Source: Buxus sempervirens
Taxonomy: Eukaryota; Streptophyta; Magnoliopsida; Buxales; Buxaceae
DNA: 64,000 nucleotides
Direction: 5' to 3'
NCBI GenBank assembly: GCA_947561395.2
Contig: OX387182.1
Coordinates: forward strand, 39,301,949-39,365,948
The notes under the pieces are model-generated. The model ran no database searches and was not told where the DNA came from. It was given only the letters and a program-made list of their open reading frames with translations. Shown piece after piece: positions 1-12,547 of the stretch (its first letter is position 1; each line of letters begins with the position of its first letter). The translations under genes were made by a program, and so were the position numbers.

Positions 1-19
1 AGGGTAGGATCCGATTTTT

Positions 20-30
20 CTTTGATACCA
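20..30 (-). promoter_or_regulatory. Primer binding site (initiator-Met tRNA type) of a minus-strand LTR retrotransposon
   Basis: Read on the minus strand, TGGTATCAAAG lies three bases beyond the end of the LTR that starts at 34. This is the usual plant initiator-methionine tRNA primer site. It shows that the LTR to its right is a 5' LTR and that the internal region of that element lies left of the window. Confidence 0.7.
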
Positions 31-33
31 TCT

Positions 34-3000
34 TGTAACGCCCCGGATCCAGGTTTATTTAAAAACATAAACCCAAATTTAGTTCGTTAGGGAAATGGCC
101 CAAACAACTAATCCAGACTTATACAATTTCATTAATTATATCAGAGTGCGGAAATAAAAGACATTTCTTCAAGAAGCGCGGAATTAAACCACAAAAAATA
201 ATCCATTATTCATTCATCCATAAAGTCTGGAAAGGGTCAACTAAATAAACTAAGCAACATTCACCAAAGTTGTATAAGTAAAATTTCCAATAATCCCTCT
301 AATAACATCAAAATCCTCAAAATAAAATAAACTAATGTCAATCCCTCTAACATAAAACTAAATCAGATATCCATGTCCTCCTGACCCTACACAGGAATGA
401 AATAATCCTCTTCCTGGTAGTCACAGTAATCCCCCGGAGCCTCTACCCCAGCAACGTCCTCTCTAGGAATATCTAAAAACAAAATCGATAAAAACATATA
501 TGTGAGAAACAACACCTCAGTAAGTAGTCATGCAAATAGTTAACAACAATAAAATATACAAAGATTAATCAGGATAACCACAATAAGTACAAAACAGTAA
601 TAACAGATAAATTTAACACAAATATTTCACCTCATGGGACTCATGAAATATTAAACCAGAAAAAGAGAGCAAACGTGGGCAAATATGCTACCTTACCTAA
701 TTACAAATGGACCAACCGCCCTGCAGTCTGGATATTCAACACCAATGGAAGAACCCAACCATTGGTTAGCATGTACGGCCCAACCTATCCAGGAGTGGGT
801 AACATAGCAACCGACCTATATAGGAGCGGTACCATCCTCGAGATGATGGAATGCCTATGACACAGAATTCAAACCCCTCTCATAAACATTTCACTTACTA
901 GCTATTCTATGGATCCAAATAATTGCTAAGCCCACTCAACAGTGGAAAACCAAACCAAGGAATGGACATACTTCCCAATAACACCCACAAATACAAAACC
1001 TTGTATGTACTAACAATAACCAAATCCGCCCTGCGGAAGTAATAAATTAGGCACCTGCCTTGTCACACCTGTGACCCAAAAACCAACACAAAATGTACCA
1101 AGTCATATGTCCAAACTCCAGGTTTCAACGGGCAACTATGTCCCGAATGTGTATCGACTCCATCAATGCACAAAATACCTTCATATCACCCAAATACAGG
1201 TGTGCGCACCTGACTTCCGAGTCGCACTGGCAAAAATAGGAAATTGGAGTCGCCACTGCCTGATGGGGTGTAGGCGGACACCTGGGTGCTTAAGTTTGTC
1301 TATTAAGGCTTAATCGAATGGTCTACGGCTTAAGATTCTAGGCAAGGTCTCGGTTGCGGTCTGGGGAAGTCCGTAGACACCCCAATCCACCTTGTCAAAT
1401 GATGGGTCCCATGGGTTTCCCTGGTTTGAGTCAACTTTGGTCTCTCACTCACTGGATTCCTATTCCAGCATACACCTTTGGTTAAGTCTGGCGGGACCGC
1501 CAAAGTGGTGTGGGTCCCTTTACTTGATTTTTATCTTCTTAGCTTAAATTGAAGTGAGTCTGATTGGGTGGGCCCTGTTGGAGGGCCCACGGATCCCTTG
1601 GTGGGCCAAGTGTGGTCCACATGTCCCCTTGGCGGGCCTCGGTCTAAGCCTCGGAGGCCCTTTGGGCTTTGGTTAGTTTAATTGTTTTTACTTTGAGGGT
1701 TCAAATTGAATTTAAGTGATTTTTATGTAAAGGTGGGCCGGTTTGGTTCGTGGCCCCATTGGGTGGGCTACACATGGTAGTCGAGTGATTTATTGGATTT
1801 ATCTTGCTTAAGTTTCCAAAATGAGCCAGGCCTTGGGCTTGGGGCCCTTTACCTGGGCTTGGGCTTAAAAGTCCAAGACTTCCTGAGTTAGGGTTTAAAA
1901 ACCCTAAGTTAGCTTGGTTCAATGGGCTTTTAGCGGGCCCGAGAGGCCCTACCCATGGTCTTGGCCAAACCATGCCTAAACCTAAGCATGCTTCCAGAAT
2001 TAGGCATTGGCGGGCCTCAAAGGGTCTGACCTACTTAATTCTTTTAATTATCTTATTTAAGCACAATTGAATGGTTCGAGCTGGGTGGGCCCCATTGGAA
2101 GGCCCACTGGAGATCAAATTGGACCGGGGGTCCAAGTCCCATGTTGGGTTTCCGGAAACCCTATTGGTTCACTTGATTCGGTTTGAAGAGGTCGCCCACA
2201 TCCAGCAAAATCACAAAAATCACAAAAATCAACAAATCACAAAATATGCAAAAATGCAACAATCTCCGATTGGGTTGGAACTGATGGCTCACATCTGGGT
2301 CCACAGGGCGAGGTCCCTCCCCGCGCCAAGGAATGAGTTGGACGCGCGGTGAACAGCAAAAACGGAGCTGGATCAGTCGGCCACAAGCAATTCAGCCTTT
2401 TAAGAGGGTGCGCTGACCTCAGGCGCTCAACGCAAGGTCAGCACGAGCTCGACGGAACCTGAAATCAACAAAAAAGGGCACTCGACACGCGCGCAATGCG
2501 CGAGCCGGGCGCGAGCAAGGCGCAAGAGAGGCGGGCACAAAAGGCGCCCGGCGCGAGCGAGGCATGGGCTCGATGAGCGTGAAAAGTGCTGAGAGCAAGC
2601 GAGGCGCGAGCGCAAAAAGCACTGAGCGCGAGCTCAGCGCCAGCTCGGCGAACACCCCTCTGCGTAGACAACTCTCTGTTTTTTGGAAAACTCCAAGACT
2701 AGCTGGGTTTTCAAGCTCTGTAACACATTCCTGGTGTTCCTGGCATCCTCAAAAGACATTCAAACATAAATCGAAATTAATCTAAGCTACTCTACATCCC
2801 GACCCAAGATCTCCTTGCAAACACCCAAATCCGAAAAAGAAGAACGGGACTAACGAAGGGAAGAGGGGGTTTACATCGGGGTACAAGAGATGAAGCGATC
2901 ATGGGGGAACATGCTTCCGCCTTCGAATCAAACAAGCAATAACAGTAAACAAAATGCTAGAAAAGAATGGGAAACCCCGATTTATATATATTAAGCAAAT

Positions 3001-4065
3001 GAACAAGGAGAACTCACCTTGGTTTCGAGCCTTTGTAGAGTATGCGTGAGGCCTCCTTGGAGTGCACGAGCAGCCGCCGAAGCCTCCTTCTTCTTGCACC
3101 AACAGCAAGTCCTCCTTCGGATTTGACGAGGTAGAAGAAGAAACGAGAAAACGGGGTTGAAAAGGGCTTCAAGTGATGTGGGGTGGTTGTCTGTGGAGGC
3201 AAAGAAAGGTATACGGAGGGGGCTTCGGAAAAGGAGGAGTGGGGAAGACTGGTTCTCTGTGGGAAGAGCCAACCCTAGAGAAAAGCCAACCACAAACAAG
3301 GGCCCCGAAAAAAGCCGAACCCCTTCGCAAGAGGGGGGTTGCCGTATTTATAGAGGGGAAAATGGGGTATCCACCAGGTTGGCGCCGAGCTGGCGCTGAG
3401 TAGCTGGAGCTCGGCGCGAGCGACACAATGATTAGAAAATTTAATTTGGCCGCAGCTTTGTCTAAAAAATCCGGTATTTACAGATACAGTCCCTGGGATA
3501 TTTTGAGAAAATATTATTTTATTTAGATATTTTCAGATTGGTCCCTGGGATCTTTTGAATGTTTTGATATTTATGGATTTTGATCCCGAGATATTTTCCT
3601 GCACAACTCGCCACGTGTGCAACTCTCTGCCACTTGTGCAGTTTGCCGGTTTTGCTGCTTGGAAACTTTGATAGCTCATATCTTCCCCATCCGGACTCCG
3701 ATCTGGGCAAACTCAGTTGCGTTAGAACCGTATCGGAGCCCTCTATTCATTGGGATAGGATCAAGCATCTGGATCGGGATTTAATAGAAAGTTAATTTTT
3801 GGCTCCCCTCAAGTTTGACCAGCTCATAGATCCTTCATTCGGACTCCGATTCCAGCAAACTCTGTTGCGTTGGAACCGTGTCGAGATTCTCTATCCATTG
3901 AGATAAAGCGAGGGGGCCAATTATCACTTGATCAAAAAGTCAACTTTTGTCCCCCAAGGGTTTGACTTTTCTGCTGTCTTTTAGCACATTTTTTGTTTTC
4001 TTCTTTTCTTTTTCTCTTTTTTTCTTTTTCTTTTTTGGTTTGATCAAAATTTATGTGCTTACAAC
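34..4065 (-). mobile_element. Long 5' LTR of a minus-strand Ty3/gypsy element (LTR E)
   Basis: The + strand reads TGTAACGCCCCGGATCC at 34, next to a tRNA primer site, and a matching CA end is placed at 4065 (GTGCTTACAACA). The left end is firm; the right end is inferred. No long ORF is present. A TATA-like TATAAATA (minus strand) lies at 3345-3352, a strong GTGAGT donor begins at 3017, and a TTTGTTTTTAG acceptor ends at 473. GC-rich repeats of GCGCGAG type fill about 2400-2650 and resemble those of the LTR at 60778. The stretch 1050-2270, rich in GGGCCCAC words, has no counterpart there and may be a further insertion. The family is probably Tekay/Del-like gypsy, judged from LTR length, primer site and ends. 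Confidence 0.6.
473..3017 (-). other. Candidate intron inside LTR E
   Basis: On the minus strand the donor reads CAAG/GTGAGT and the acceptor TTTGTTTTTAG/AT. The putative intron is 2545 bases and sits between a TATA-like box at 3345-3352 and the LTR 3' end at 34. The equivalent hairpin here (503-519) is weak, with a 4-bp stem and 9-base loop. Splicing is predicted only; the support is that five other LTRs in the window place the same signals in the same order. Confidence 0.45.
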
Positions 4066-5415
4066 AGGTGTAGGAACTCATAAAATCAACTTTGGTTAAA
4101 AAGACAATTATTTGGAACAATGGTATTAAGTAAAAGTACCTCTTTGGTAAAATATATCCAAAATCTTTATAAAAATGAATTTTAAACATCCACTAGTGCC
4201 AACTATCTCTAAATACCCTAAACTTAATGGTTCAAAGGTTAAAAATGGATAAAAACAATTCCGTAATGAAAAACTAGTTTGATGGGCTAATTTAAAAAAT
4301 CTAACAGACTGGGCGCTCGAGCCGCCAAGGGGCGCTCAAACGGCCCGATACTTAGGTTGTTTCAGGGGCTGGTCGCTCAATAGATCACTCGAGTGATGCT
4401 TCAGATGACAATACTTTTGAGTATTAATTGCTCTCGGGTTTTCCAAAATTTAAACAGACAGACAGGTCGCTCAAGCGACTGTTCGGGTGGCCTGTCGCAA
4501 CTACAACTTCCGAAAAGTTGTGCAAATCCATAAAAATTTGAGTACTCATAAACCAATGCATCAAATCCATTCTAAATCATTATAAAATACTTTATAAACA
4601 TGTTGGAACAATTTTGAACAAATAAAACATCATAAATCATGCAAACAACTCAGCAAATCTCCGAATAAACCTGAATATCGAATAAACACGAAATCTGTTT
4701 TGTGCAAATTTTAAAGGGACTACTTACCTATTCCTGAAGCTTAAACCTTCTCTAAAGCTCTCCAATATCACTCCAAAGAATCTTTAATCGATCATGACAA
4801 GTCTCTATCACTTTTGGAACAAAAATCGCATCTTTAAGAACCCAAAACAATGCTCTAACTCCCAAAACAGAAACTTTCTTTTAGTTGATTGTACCTAGGT
4901 TTTTTTGAACGAAAATCTCCTCCTCTCTCTAAAATTGCTCCAACCAAAGCTTGAATATTAGGGTTTGATCCCAAAGAAGAATAAAGGAAGAATGAATGAA
5001 ACGAGCGGCTATTCTTTTGAGTTTGAACATGAATAGCCTATGCATGCTTTAGGTTATTTTATTATTTTAGTACCCCCATCACTTATTAATCTAACCAGCA
5101 CCAAACCAACCCAATTTAAACCTCAAACCCACCAAATCTGGGTCAACCTCCCTTGTATGGGTTCGACCAAAACCTTTATTCATTCTTTATACTTTTATAT
5201 TTATTTAGTACATCCTACAGCAATAACCAATCATTAAATTAAAATTTATTCTTAAATCTAAAATCATGAACTCACCTTAAATAGGCTCTCCAATCTCCTC
5301 TGGTTCACTTTGGACTCCTTCGGGTTGAACCAATGTCTCATCTCCTGCATATTATTACCCAATTAGTCTATTTAATAATAATAATTATTTTATATTAATA
5401 AAAATCTGGGATTTT
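4066..5415 (-). repeat. Partial long LTR (LTR I), left part lost at LTR E
   Basis: The stretch has the same architecture as the other minus-strand LTRs. There is a repeat block with CGCTCGAGCGAC-like words at about 4310-4500, a strong GGTAAGT donor on the minus strand starting at 4727, and AT-rich U3-like sequence ending near 5415 in a GGGATTT that resembles the GGGATCTCACA end at 60158. No coding sequence is seen. Boundaries are approximate. Confidence 0.4.
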
Positions 5416-6449
5416 AATATGGTGCTTGAGTGCGATTCCAGGCGCTCGGTCTAATAAAATTTCTTGGTTTAGGTTCTAAATTTTCTAAAAACATAGACAG
5501 AGGGCACTTGGCCTGGTGCTCGAGCGCTATGCCAGGCATCTGCATAGAACCAAAAAATTCTGAGTTTTTCTAAATTTTGCGAATTTTCATTCTAAATCCA
5601 AATCACACCAAACCAACTCCCCAAATCACTTCTAAATCACGCAATATCATCCTTAAAACATGCTAGATTATTCCAAACTCAACAAAACATGAATTTACAA
5701 GTATTCCTAATCAAATCCTAACAAAATCTGTACTTTTCTTAAAACAAGATTAACAATTCTCATAAATTTCTAATCTAATCATATTTAATCCATCTAGCAT
5801 ATCCAATATCATCCAATCAATTCACTCAAAATACGATTTGACGATTAATTTGGAAAACATGAAATAATTTTTAAAAGGGTTACTACTTGCCTTAAGAATG
5901 TGAAATCTCTTTTCCTCAATAAACCTCAAGGTGTAGTTGATTTTCTGAAATTTTCGCACAGCTTTAGGGTTCTCCAAATCAAATCGCTACCGTTCAGATT
6001 GAAGAACTATCAATCAAGAACAAAACCTTCAAATTTAAGGCTAATCCAATAGTTGGATTGTTCTAGATCTCCGTTTGATGGTTGTTGGTCGGAATTTTCT
6101 GCAGCATGTATTTTCTCTAAAAAGTGTCTTACTTTCTCTCCTTTATGAGCACGTTTTTCTCCTCTATTCTCCACAAGTTTGAAGACGTAGAAAACCTCAA
6201 ATCTTCCCTAAAGCTTTCTTTTTATTGATTCATCCAAATACAAGTTTTAATTGGATTAGGAAACCTTCTAACTAGGATTCCTAATTCTATTTGGAAGACT
6301 TTCTTATCTTATCTCGCCTTTCTAATTCCTCTTTTAAGAATCTCATATAAAAGAAAATCCTAACTTAATCTACTTTCGTGTTAATTATATGTTCCTATTT
6401 TAAAATATTGCTAAAACTCCTCAAAACTTCTCCTTTTCCCCAACTTAAG
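5416..6449 (-). repeat. Left part of long LTR D, interrupted by solo LTR A
   Basis: This segment is clearly homologous to about 58700-59762, sharing many runs such as CCAAATCACTTCTAAATCA and AACAATTCT-type blocks. It breaks at 6449, where LTR A is inserted, and resumes at 9712. A GTAGTAACCC donor-like signal (minus strand) starts at 5886, equivalent to the one at 59180. The acceptor half of this LTR is missing, so the left edge near 5416 is a truncation. Confidence 0.6.
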
Positions 6450-8515
6450 TGTAAAACCCCGAATTTTTTAATATAATAATATAATAAATAAAATCTAATT
6501 ATTGGAAAAGTAAGTTAGATAAACCTAAAAAGAATTAAGGAATAAGGAATTAATCCAAGTATTGGAGGATTAGCAATATGTTCCCAGTATATACATATTA
6601 GAAATTAAATAAATGATCGTTGTTGCGATTTACTTGGAATTGGAATAGTAATTAAATTAATTAGACGATTAATTTTAGATTTGACCTTAATTAACGGTTA
6701 TAGAAAAAGTAATGAATTAATTTAGAATAAGTGAGAAAGTAAGTTAAAAATAAAGTTTAGGAAAGATAGATATTAATCCAAGTGTGTATTACAGCAAAGA
6801 ATACTATAGGGAATAAATTTGGAAATTTCGGAAGAAATCGAACGCGTAGATATAAAATTATCAAGAGAAGGGTATTTTGGTCAATTCATATTAATTATCG
6901 GTAAATAATTAAATACATTAATTAAATTAATACTAGACTTGAGAAATGATGATAGACTTAATTTAGGATTTCTATTGCCTATTAACAATGATATTTATAG
7001 CTTAATAATTGGAATAAGGGCATATTGGTAATTATGTTTGATTTGGAGCCTTAAGTTGAGGAGATGAGAATTTTATTGGATGATTTTAATTATAATTATA
7101 GATGATCACATTGATAGTGGAAATCAGGAGTTAGACGCAGATCTGACCGTTGGATCATGAGATATCAAGGAAGGAGTAGATTAAAGGTCATTATTAAATC
7201 TGATTGGTGGGTAAGTATAGAACTCATTGGTAATGCGATGCGTGGGATCGTTAAAAATAAAATAGGGCTTCTATATTTGATTGGGGACTGATCATATTTG
7301 GCTTTTTGGGGCATCTAGCGGCTGAAGTGAAAAACGAGAGAGAGAGAGAGGGCAAGACCGAGAAAGAGAAGGGAAGAAGGAGGAAGAGAGCAAACAAGTG
7401 GATTTCTGATTCCTCGTCATCCCCGTAGCGTTTTGTGTCTGTGAAGAAGAGAAGAAGCTGCTGGTTAGGAGAAGAAGGAGAAGAACGGTTCGAACAGAGG
7501 TAGGTAACACCCCCTGTTTGTCATTGATTTGTGTTTCATTCGTGTTTGATTATAAAAGCATGCTTAATCGCAGTGTATATGTGTATTTCGTTGGATTATT
7601 ATTGTATAAATATATATAAAAATCGTTCAAAATTGAGACACATGCTCTCAGATTAGCCGCACTTCATAGGGCGTTTAGGAGGTTGGGGTTAGGCGTCGGT
7701 TGGCGCTTCTCTTATTTAAAACAAAACCCGCGTTTCCGAAACGCATTGGCGCTAATGAACGCTCAGTTGGTTTGAGCGTTCACAAGCGTTTTCCATATTA
7801 TAATGCCGCTAATGGACGCTTAGCCATTTGAGGTTAGCGTCCATTGGGATACAAAAACGTAAGAAACATTAAAGGCGTGTAATATTTACAAGCATAAAAT
7901 TTAAATATTCTTCTTTACTACTTTTATGAATTAAAACCAAAGCTTAATTATTTTCCTTTTATTTTATTGATTTAAAACTAAAATTGAATACTTTCTTTTT
8001 CTCTTTTTGACCCTTACTAAACTTTAATAACTTTAAAAACATAAAGCAAACCTAAATTAGATTATATACGTGAATTTCTCCACCACTATATCCAAACTTT
8101 AATAACTTTTTATATTTTAACCAATTTTAAATAATTCCTATTACTTTAAGTCTACTAAATCCAAACTTTAATAACTTTTGAAATTTTAAGCAAATCTTAA
8201 TTAAATCCTATTGCTTTAAAACGATCACCTACACTATTAAACAATTCAATTTCTTTTATATTAATATAATTAATACATTATTAGACCCGTACTCTGGCGT
8301 GCGTATTATGCGTCCAATTTCTTACGTAATTAAATATCAGTCTAAAACTAAATCGGGTTATTACGTTAAACGTATTTTTATGTACTGAACAAAATATTAT
8401 GATTAATAAACTGAGGAACTGTTTTAGAACCAGACTTTAAATTATCAACTAAACATGAACCTAATATATTATAAATAATATTGGAATTGAGGAATACTTG
8501 TATATTGGCTTGGTG

Positions 8516-8676
8516 GCCAGTTTTATTGACAACCTGCTTGGTGGCAGAGATATATTTATTTTACCTGTTTGGTGGTAGAGATTATTACCTGCTTGGTGGC
8601 AGAGATTACCCGCTTGGTGGCGGAGACCTATATCCGCTTGGTGGTGGAAACCCATACCCGCTTGGTGGCGGAGACA
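8516..8676 (+). repeat. Imperfect tandem repeat in LTR A (TTGGTGGCRGAGA unit)
   Basis: About seven imperfect copies of a CGCTTGGTGGCGGAGA-like unit occur at spacings of roughly 18-35 bases. In one frame they give a glycine-rich YPLGGGD-like peptide, but the block lies within the predicted LTR intron and lacks any coding context. Other LTRs of the window carry unrelated repeats at the same relative position. Confidence 0.75.
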
Positions 8677-9385
8677 TTACCTCCTGCGAGAGAAACAAAT
8701 TACGTCATGTGGGGGAAATGTAATTATGTGTGATTGCATCCCACATGGAGGATGGATGTGTGAGTTACCACTGAAAGGTGAGGAAGCTATCTCCTACGGT
8801 AGAGGTAGATGCTATGTGTCAACATCCTGCGGTCGAGTTATGCTATCTCCTGCAGGGGGTACCTGTAGTTATAGATATGTGCATTCTCATGCGGAGTTAG
8901 TGTGAATACTATATGTTTACGACCTGTGGTAAAGGTAGGCTACTACCTGAAGGTGGACTTCTATTATTGATTATATGATTGATTCTGAGATTGAATGATT
9001 TGGTTAGATGTATATGGCAAGATTGAATATTTTAAATGAAATATTGAAACGTCATAATTGAACATAATTGCTATGACTTAACTTAAATTGTTAAAATTGA
9101 ATATTATGGAATCTTGAATAAAGTGTTAAATTGTTCTTAGGGAAACACAAAATAAAATAAAATTGAAACCAGGTGATTATGACATATAATACATTTTTCT
9201 AATAATTGAAACGAAATTTACATGAAAAATTTTCTTTATTTAGAGCATTGATTTGAGGATGGTTTATATCATGATTAATCGTTTACATTACCAACTGTGA
9301 TTACTCGTTTATTTTATCGAGCATGAAATCACTGTTATTTTCCCTATCAATATAAATTGTTTTCTGCATGCATAGTGTTACCTAC

Positions 9386-9403
9386 TGAGATATTCGTATC
9401 TCA
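9386..9403 (+). promoter_or_regulatory. TTCG-loop hairpin before the LTR A acceptor
   Basis: TGAGATA-TTCG-TATCTCA forms a perfect 7-bp stem closed by a UUCG-type tetraloop, ending 26 bases before the predicted acceptor AG at 9429. The minus-strand LTR F has the identical hairpin at the same distance from its acceptor. Confidence 0.6.
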
Positions 9404-9711
9404 CCCCTACTTTATATTCTGTTTTTCAGGTCACCTTGGAGAGGACGCCACGGGTTAGATTGGTAGTGGGTTGAAGTCTAGAAAATCCAAATGAAAAGAG
9501 TAGGACAATCTTATATAGTTGTATTTATTTTATTGTAATCATAATAGATGATTTGGTAAGATATTAAGAGTTAGTATTTAAGCTTCCTAGCACTCCGATA
9601 AATCTTAGTTCTTTATTTCTTTATCTTTTGAGCTGATTGTAATGTATCACAAGTTAATGCCTTCATTCGAGTCAAAAAAAAAAAAAAGAGACCCGGATTC
9701 AGGGCGTTACA

Positions 9712-10113
9712 TTAAGATTCCTTATTAAACCATAATTACTAATATGCCCTTTTCTCACTTATTAGGCTATAGATCTCACTATTTATATTCAAATCAAACC
9801 TAAATTAGGTTGACTTAATTCCTTAAGTCTAATAATCATTAATTAATTCATTTCTTATTTTTGACAATTTAAGAATGACCAAAATACCCTTTTCTTTAAT
9901 TTGGTCATATTTAACCACTAACTTTCTTCCAAAATTTCTAGATTTAATATCCTCATTATTTTGGATCAATTAGGCATCCTAGATTAATACACACTTCCTC
10001 AAATCATTATACTATATGTTCAATTCCAATATATTTCAAATAAAATTATTATCTTTCTAAATATTAATATTTAATTTCTTTTTATTTATTTATTTACTAA
10101 AAAATTTGGGATC
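9712..10113 (-). repeat. Right part of long LTR D
   Basis: This continues the homology to 59758-60155 after the insertion of LTR A. It ends at 10113 in TTTGGGATC, five bases short of the TCTCACA end preserved at 60158, so the terminal bases and any internal region are lost. Confidence 0.55.
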
Positions 10114-10920
10114 AATAAAATCTAGTTTGAATGATTCTTGCTTTCTTAGATGGAATAAAACTCACCCAGAACATGAATAGAACTCAAGGTCTTCTTCCTC
10201 TCACTTTCCCTGTCACTTGCACTAATTAAGGAGCTCTTTATAATATAGAGGATGGGTAGTCCAAGAGATTGCCATTAATACATCCGTTTTATTGTCTTTG
10301 TAAACATTTCAATGTGATGGGGCTTGACAATGCTATTACTTATCGAAGGTGTGAAAAGGTATAAAGAGCCCCTAGGGGATCTAAGCAGAGTAATAGAAAA
10401 ACCAAAGTCAGAAAGGATTTGAATCACATAATCTGACTATGATGTGCATCATCAAGATCAGTCATAAGGGATTGCTTCGATTGGAATCAGACCTGATGAT
10501 TAAGCCCCATTATCAAGTTAAACTTTCTGTAGTGGCCTTATGGGAAGCAGATCGATCAATAAATGTAACGAAACATTATAGGAATCTAACATTTTAGAAT
10601 CCTTGTGGCACTTCGTATACTAATTCTTGATTACCATCAATAATAATTTTTCCTTATATGAAACACTCATGAGAATTGGAATAGAAAAAACAATGAACAT
10701 AAGCAAGATATGGAAATTGACAAATTCTCCTAAATTCCCAAAGAACTCCATTCCAACATATCACAATCACTTCATTAATTAAATGAAATACTAAAGATAC
10801 AGTCAAATAACAAAGAAAAGAAAACCAAGAGATGTGCAAGAATGATAACTACTTAGGAAGGGATAGAAAAAATTTCCAATACGTTTAGTGTCATTCCCAT
10901 ATTATGTTTAGTATGCAGTA

Positions 10921-11165
10921 TGTTTAGAAAAAATTCCAATAATAAAGGTAACCAATATGTTTAGTATCACTAACGCAATTAAATAAGAAGGAAAAGACAG
11001 AAAATTTGCATATTATCATGGTCATTTACTTGTTACAAGAAATTCGTAAATTAATTGTTCAAGCAATAGACAAAAAATGTTTAGAAAAAAATTCCAATAA
11101 TAAAGGTAACCAATATGTGTAGCATCGCTATTGGTAGGCCTCCAATAATAAAGGTAACCAATATG
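10921..11165 (+). repeat. Three copies of a CCAATAATAAAGGTAACC repeat
   Basis: The word CCAATAATAAAGGTAACC followed by AATATG starts at 10936, 11094 and 11142. The first two copies are preceded by TTTAGAAAAAAATT-like sequence. They look like a degenerate local duplication of unknown origin. Confidence 0.6.
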
Positions 11166-12519
11166 CTTCGCACGTGGCAGGCCCCCAAATCAATATATTT
11201 ATCAAGTTAACTTAAAATTAATATGTTTGGAATTGTATGTGTTAATACAATATCACTTACCAAATTAAATTAAAATTGAAAATATAGTAAATTAGACAAT
11301 CAAAACACAATTGCAAACAATTTATCAAATTTGGACAAGAAACCTCACTCAAGTCATAGTAACATATCGAATAGAAGATAATAAGGGGAACCCCAATTCT
11401 TGTTACCAAAAACAAAACAGACCTAATGAGAGCCATCCAAGATTAAGCAAAATTTCATGGAAATAAATTAAGGAATTTACCATAAAATATATCATAGATC
11501 CAGAACAATGAATTCAAAGGTGTTACATAAATTTCATTGGAAATTGTTACACTTGGTGTAAAAAGAATGAAAGAAGTTTGAGGGTTTCGAAACAATCAAT
11601 ATTAAATCAGTAACCTACTAATAGGATTACAAACCCTTCAACAACCAAATATAGAAGATTCATAAAAAGGAAATAAATAAAAAATAAAAAATAAAACCAA
11701 CCAAAATTCGTTAGATTCAAGTAGAAATCCCTACTAGAAGATAACCCGCTCATCCACACAAAAAATCACATAAACCACAAAACCCACTGCAAGAAAGTAA
11801 AAAAAAAAAGATCCATGCATCAAATCTAGAACATATACAAGATGGTAAAGTAAGAAAAACAAATGTTGCCGAAGGGGAATAAAATAAAATAAAAATCCCT
11901 AAGAAATTTAAGCCAAAACGGAAGGGAAAGTGAAAACTGATGGCATATGTTGTTATATTGGATGAAAATTCCAAGTCAAGAAAGCAAGCCAAGAGGATAT
12001 CAGCAAAGTGCTCAAACAATAAAGAAGTATTATTTAATTGTTCACAATAGAAGGAAAATGCCATCAAGAAATACTTGACGAAGCACATTCAATTGCTTGA
12101 TATGGGCTTCGAAAGTCTGTAAAAGAGGGATCGACGAAAACATAAATTCCAAGAAATCAGATGAAACTTGACATGAGATCTCCAGACCGAAAATAAAAAT
12201 TAGTAATCATAGTTGAAACATCTTCAATAAATTTTTTTCTAGCACAGCCAGAAAACAATAATAGAAATAGATCGATTTAAAAAGAAAAGAGAAAAATAGA
12301 ACCCAAAAAAAAACTATGCACCCTTTGTTTTTTAGTTTTTAGTTTTTTTGCTTTCTTCCATGTTTCATTTCTTCATTGAAACTTATTGGGAGAGGCTGTG
12401 AAACTTCTGAATCTCTCTGTACAATAACCAGAGCAAGAGTTGTCACGAACCAAGAAACAATTGGAAAGAGACATTTGCTTTCATAGTATGGCAACTGGGC
12501 ACCATAATTTGATTACTAG

Positions 12520-12547
12520 ATGTCATTTGTAGAACTACAAATGACAT
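12520..12547. repeat. Perfect 13-bp inverted repeat
   Basis: ATGTCATTTGTAG and its exact reverse complement are separated by AA. A related half-copy (TTTGTAGAACTACCAAATG) follows at about 12596. It may be the remains of a small inverted-repeat element. Confidence 0.6.

Larger units (their letters stand above)
7500..9429 (+). other. Candidate intron inside LTR A
   Basis: The donor CAGAG/GTAGGT at 7500 and acceptor TGTTTTTCAG/GTCACC ending at 9429 enclose 1930 bases with many stops in all frames. The sequence after the acceptor (GAGAGGACGCCACGG) resembles the equivalent place in LTR B (GAGAGATCGCGAAG). A purine-rich leader precedes the donor. There is no transcript evidence; support comes from the same arrangement in LTRs B, C, E, F and H. 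Confidence 0.5.
6450..9711 (+). mobile_element. Plus-strand solo LTR, 3262 bases (LTR A)
   Basis: The element begins TGTAAAACCCCG and ends GGGCGTTACA. It is flanked by a perfect 5-bp target duplication, TTAAG at 6445-6449 and 9712-9716. The homologous DNA at 59750-59770 reads through without an insert, giving an empty site. There is no tRNA primer site after the right end and no polypurine tract before the left end, so it is a solo LTR. Inside it are an A/G-rich leader with GA repeats (7330-7500), a GTAGGT donor at 7500, a tandem TTGGTGGC block at 8516-8676, a TTCG hairpin at 9386-9403 and a TTTTTCAG acceptor ending at 9429. No real ORF is present. Confidence 0.8.

Noticed and set aside
2419-2671. 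Three overlapping Ala/Arg-rich minus-strand ORFs
   Set aside because: They come from GC-rich GCGCGAG repeats inside LTR E, open in several frames because of composition.
8481-8723. 80-codon ORF with repeated LGGGD motifs
   Set aside because: It is the translation of the tandem TTGGTGGC block inside LTR A and has no gene context.
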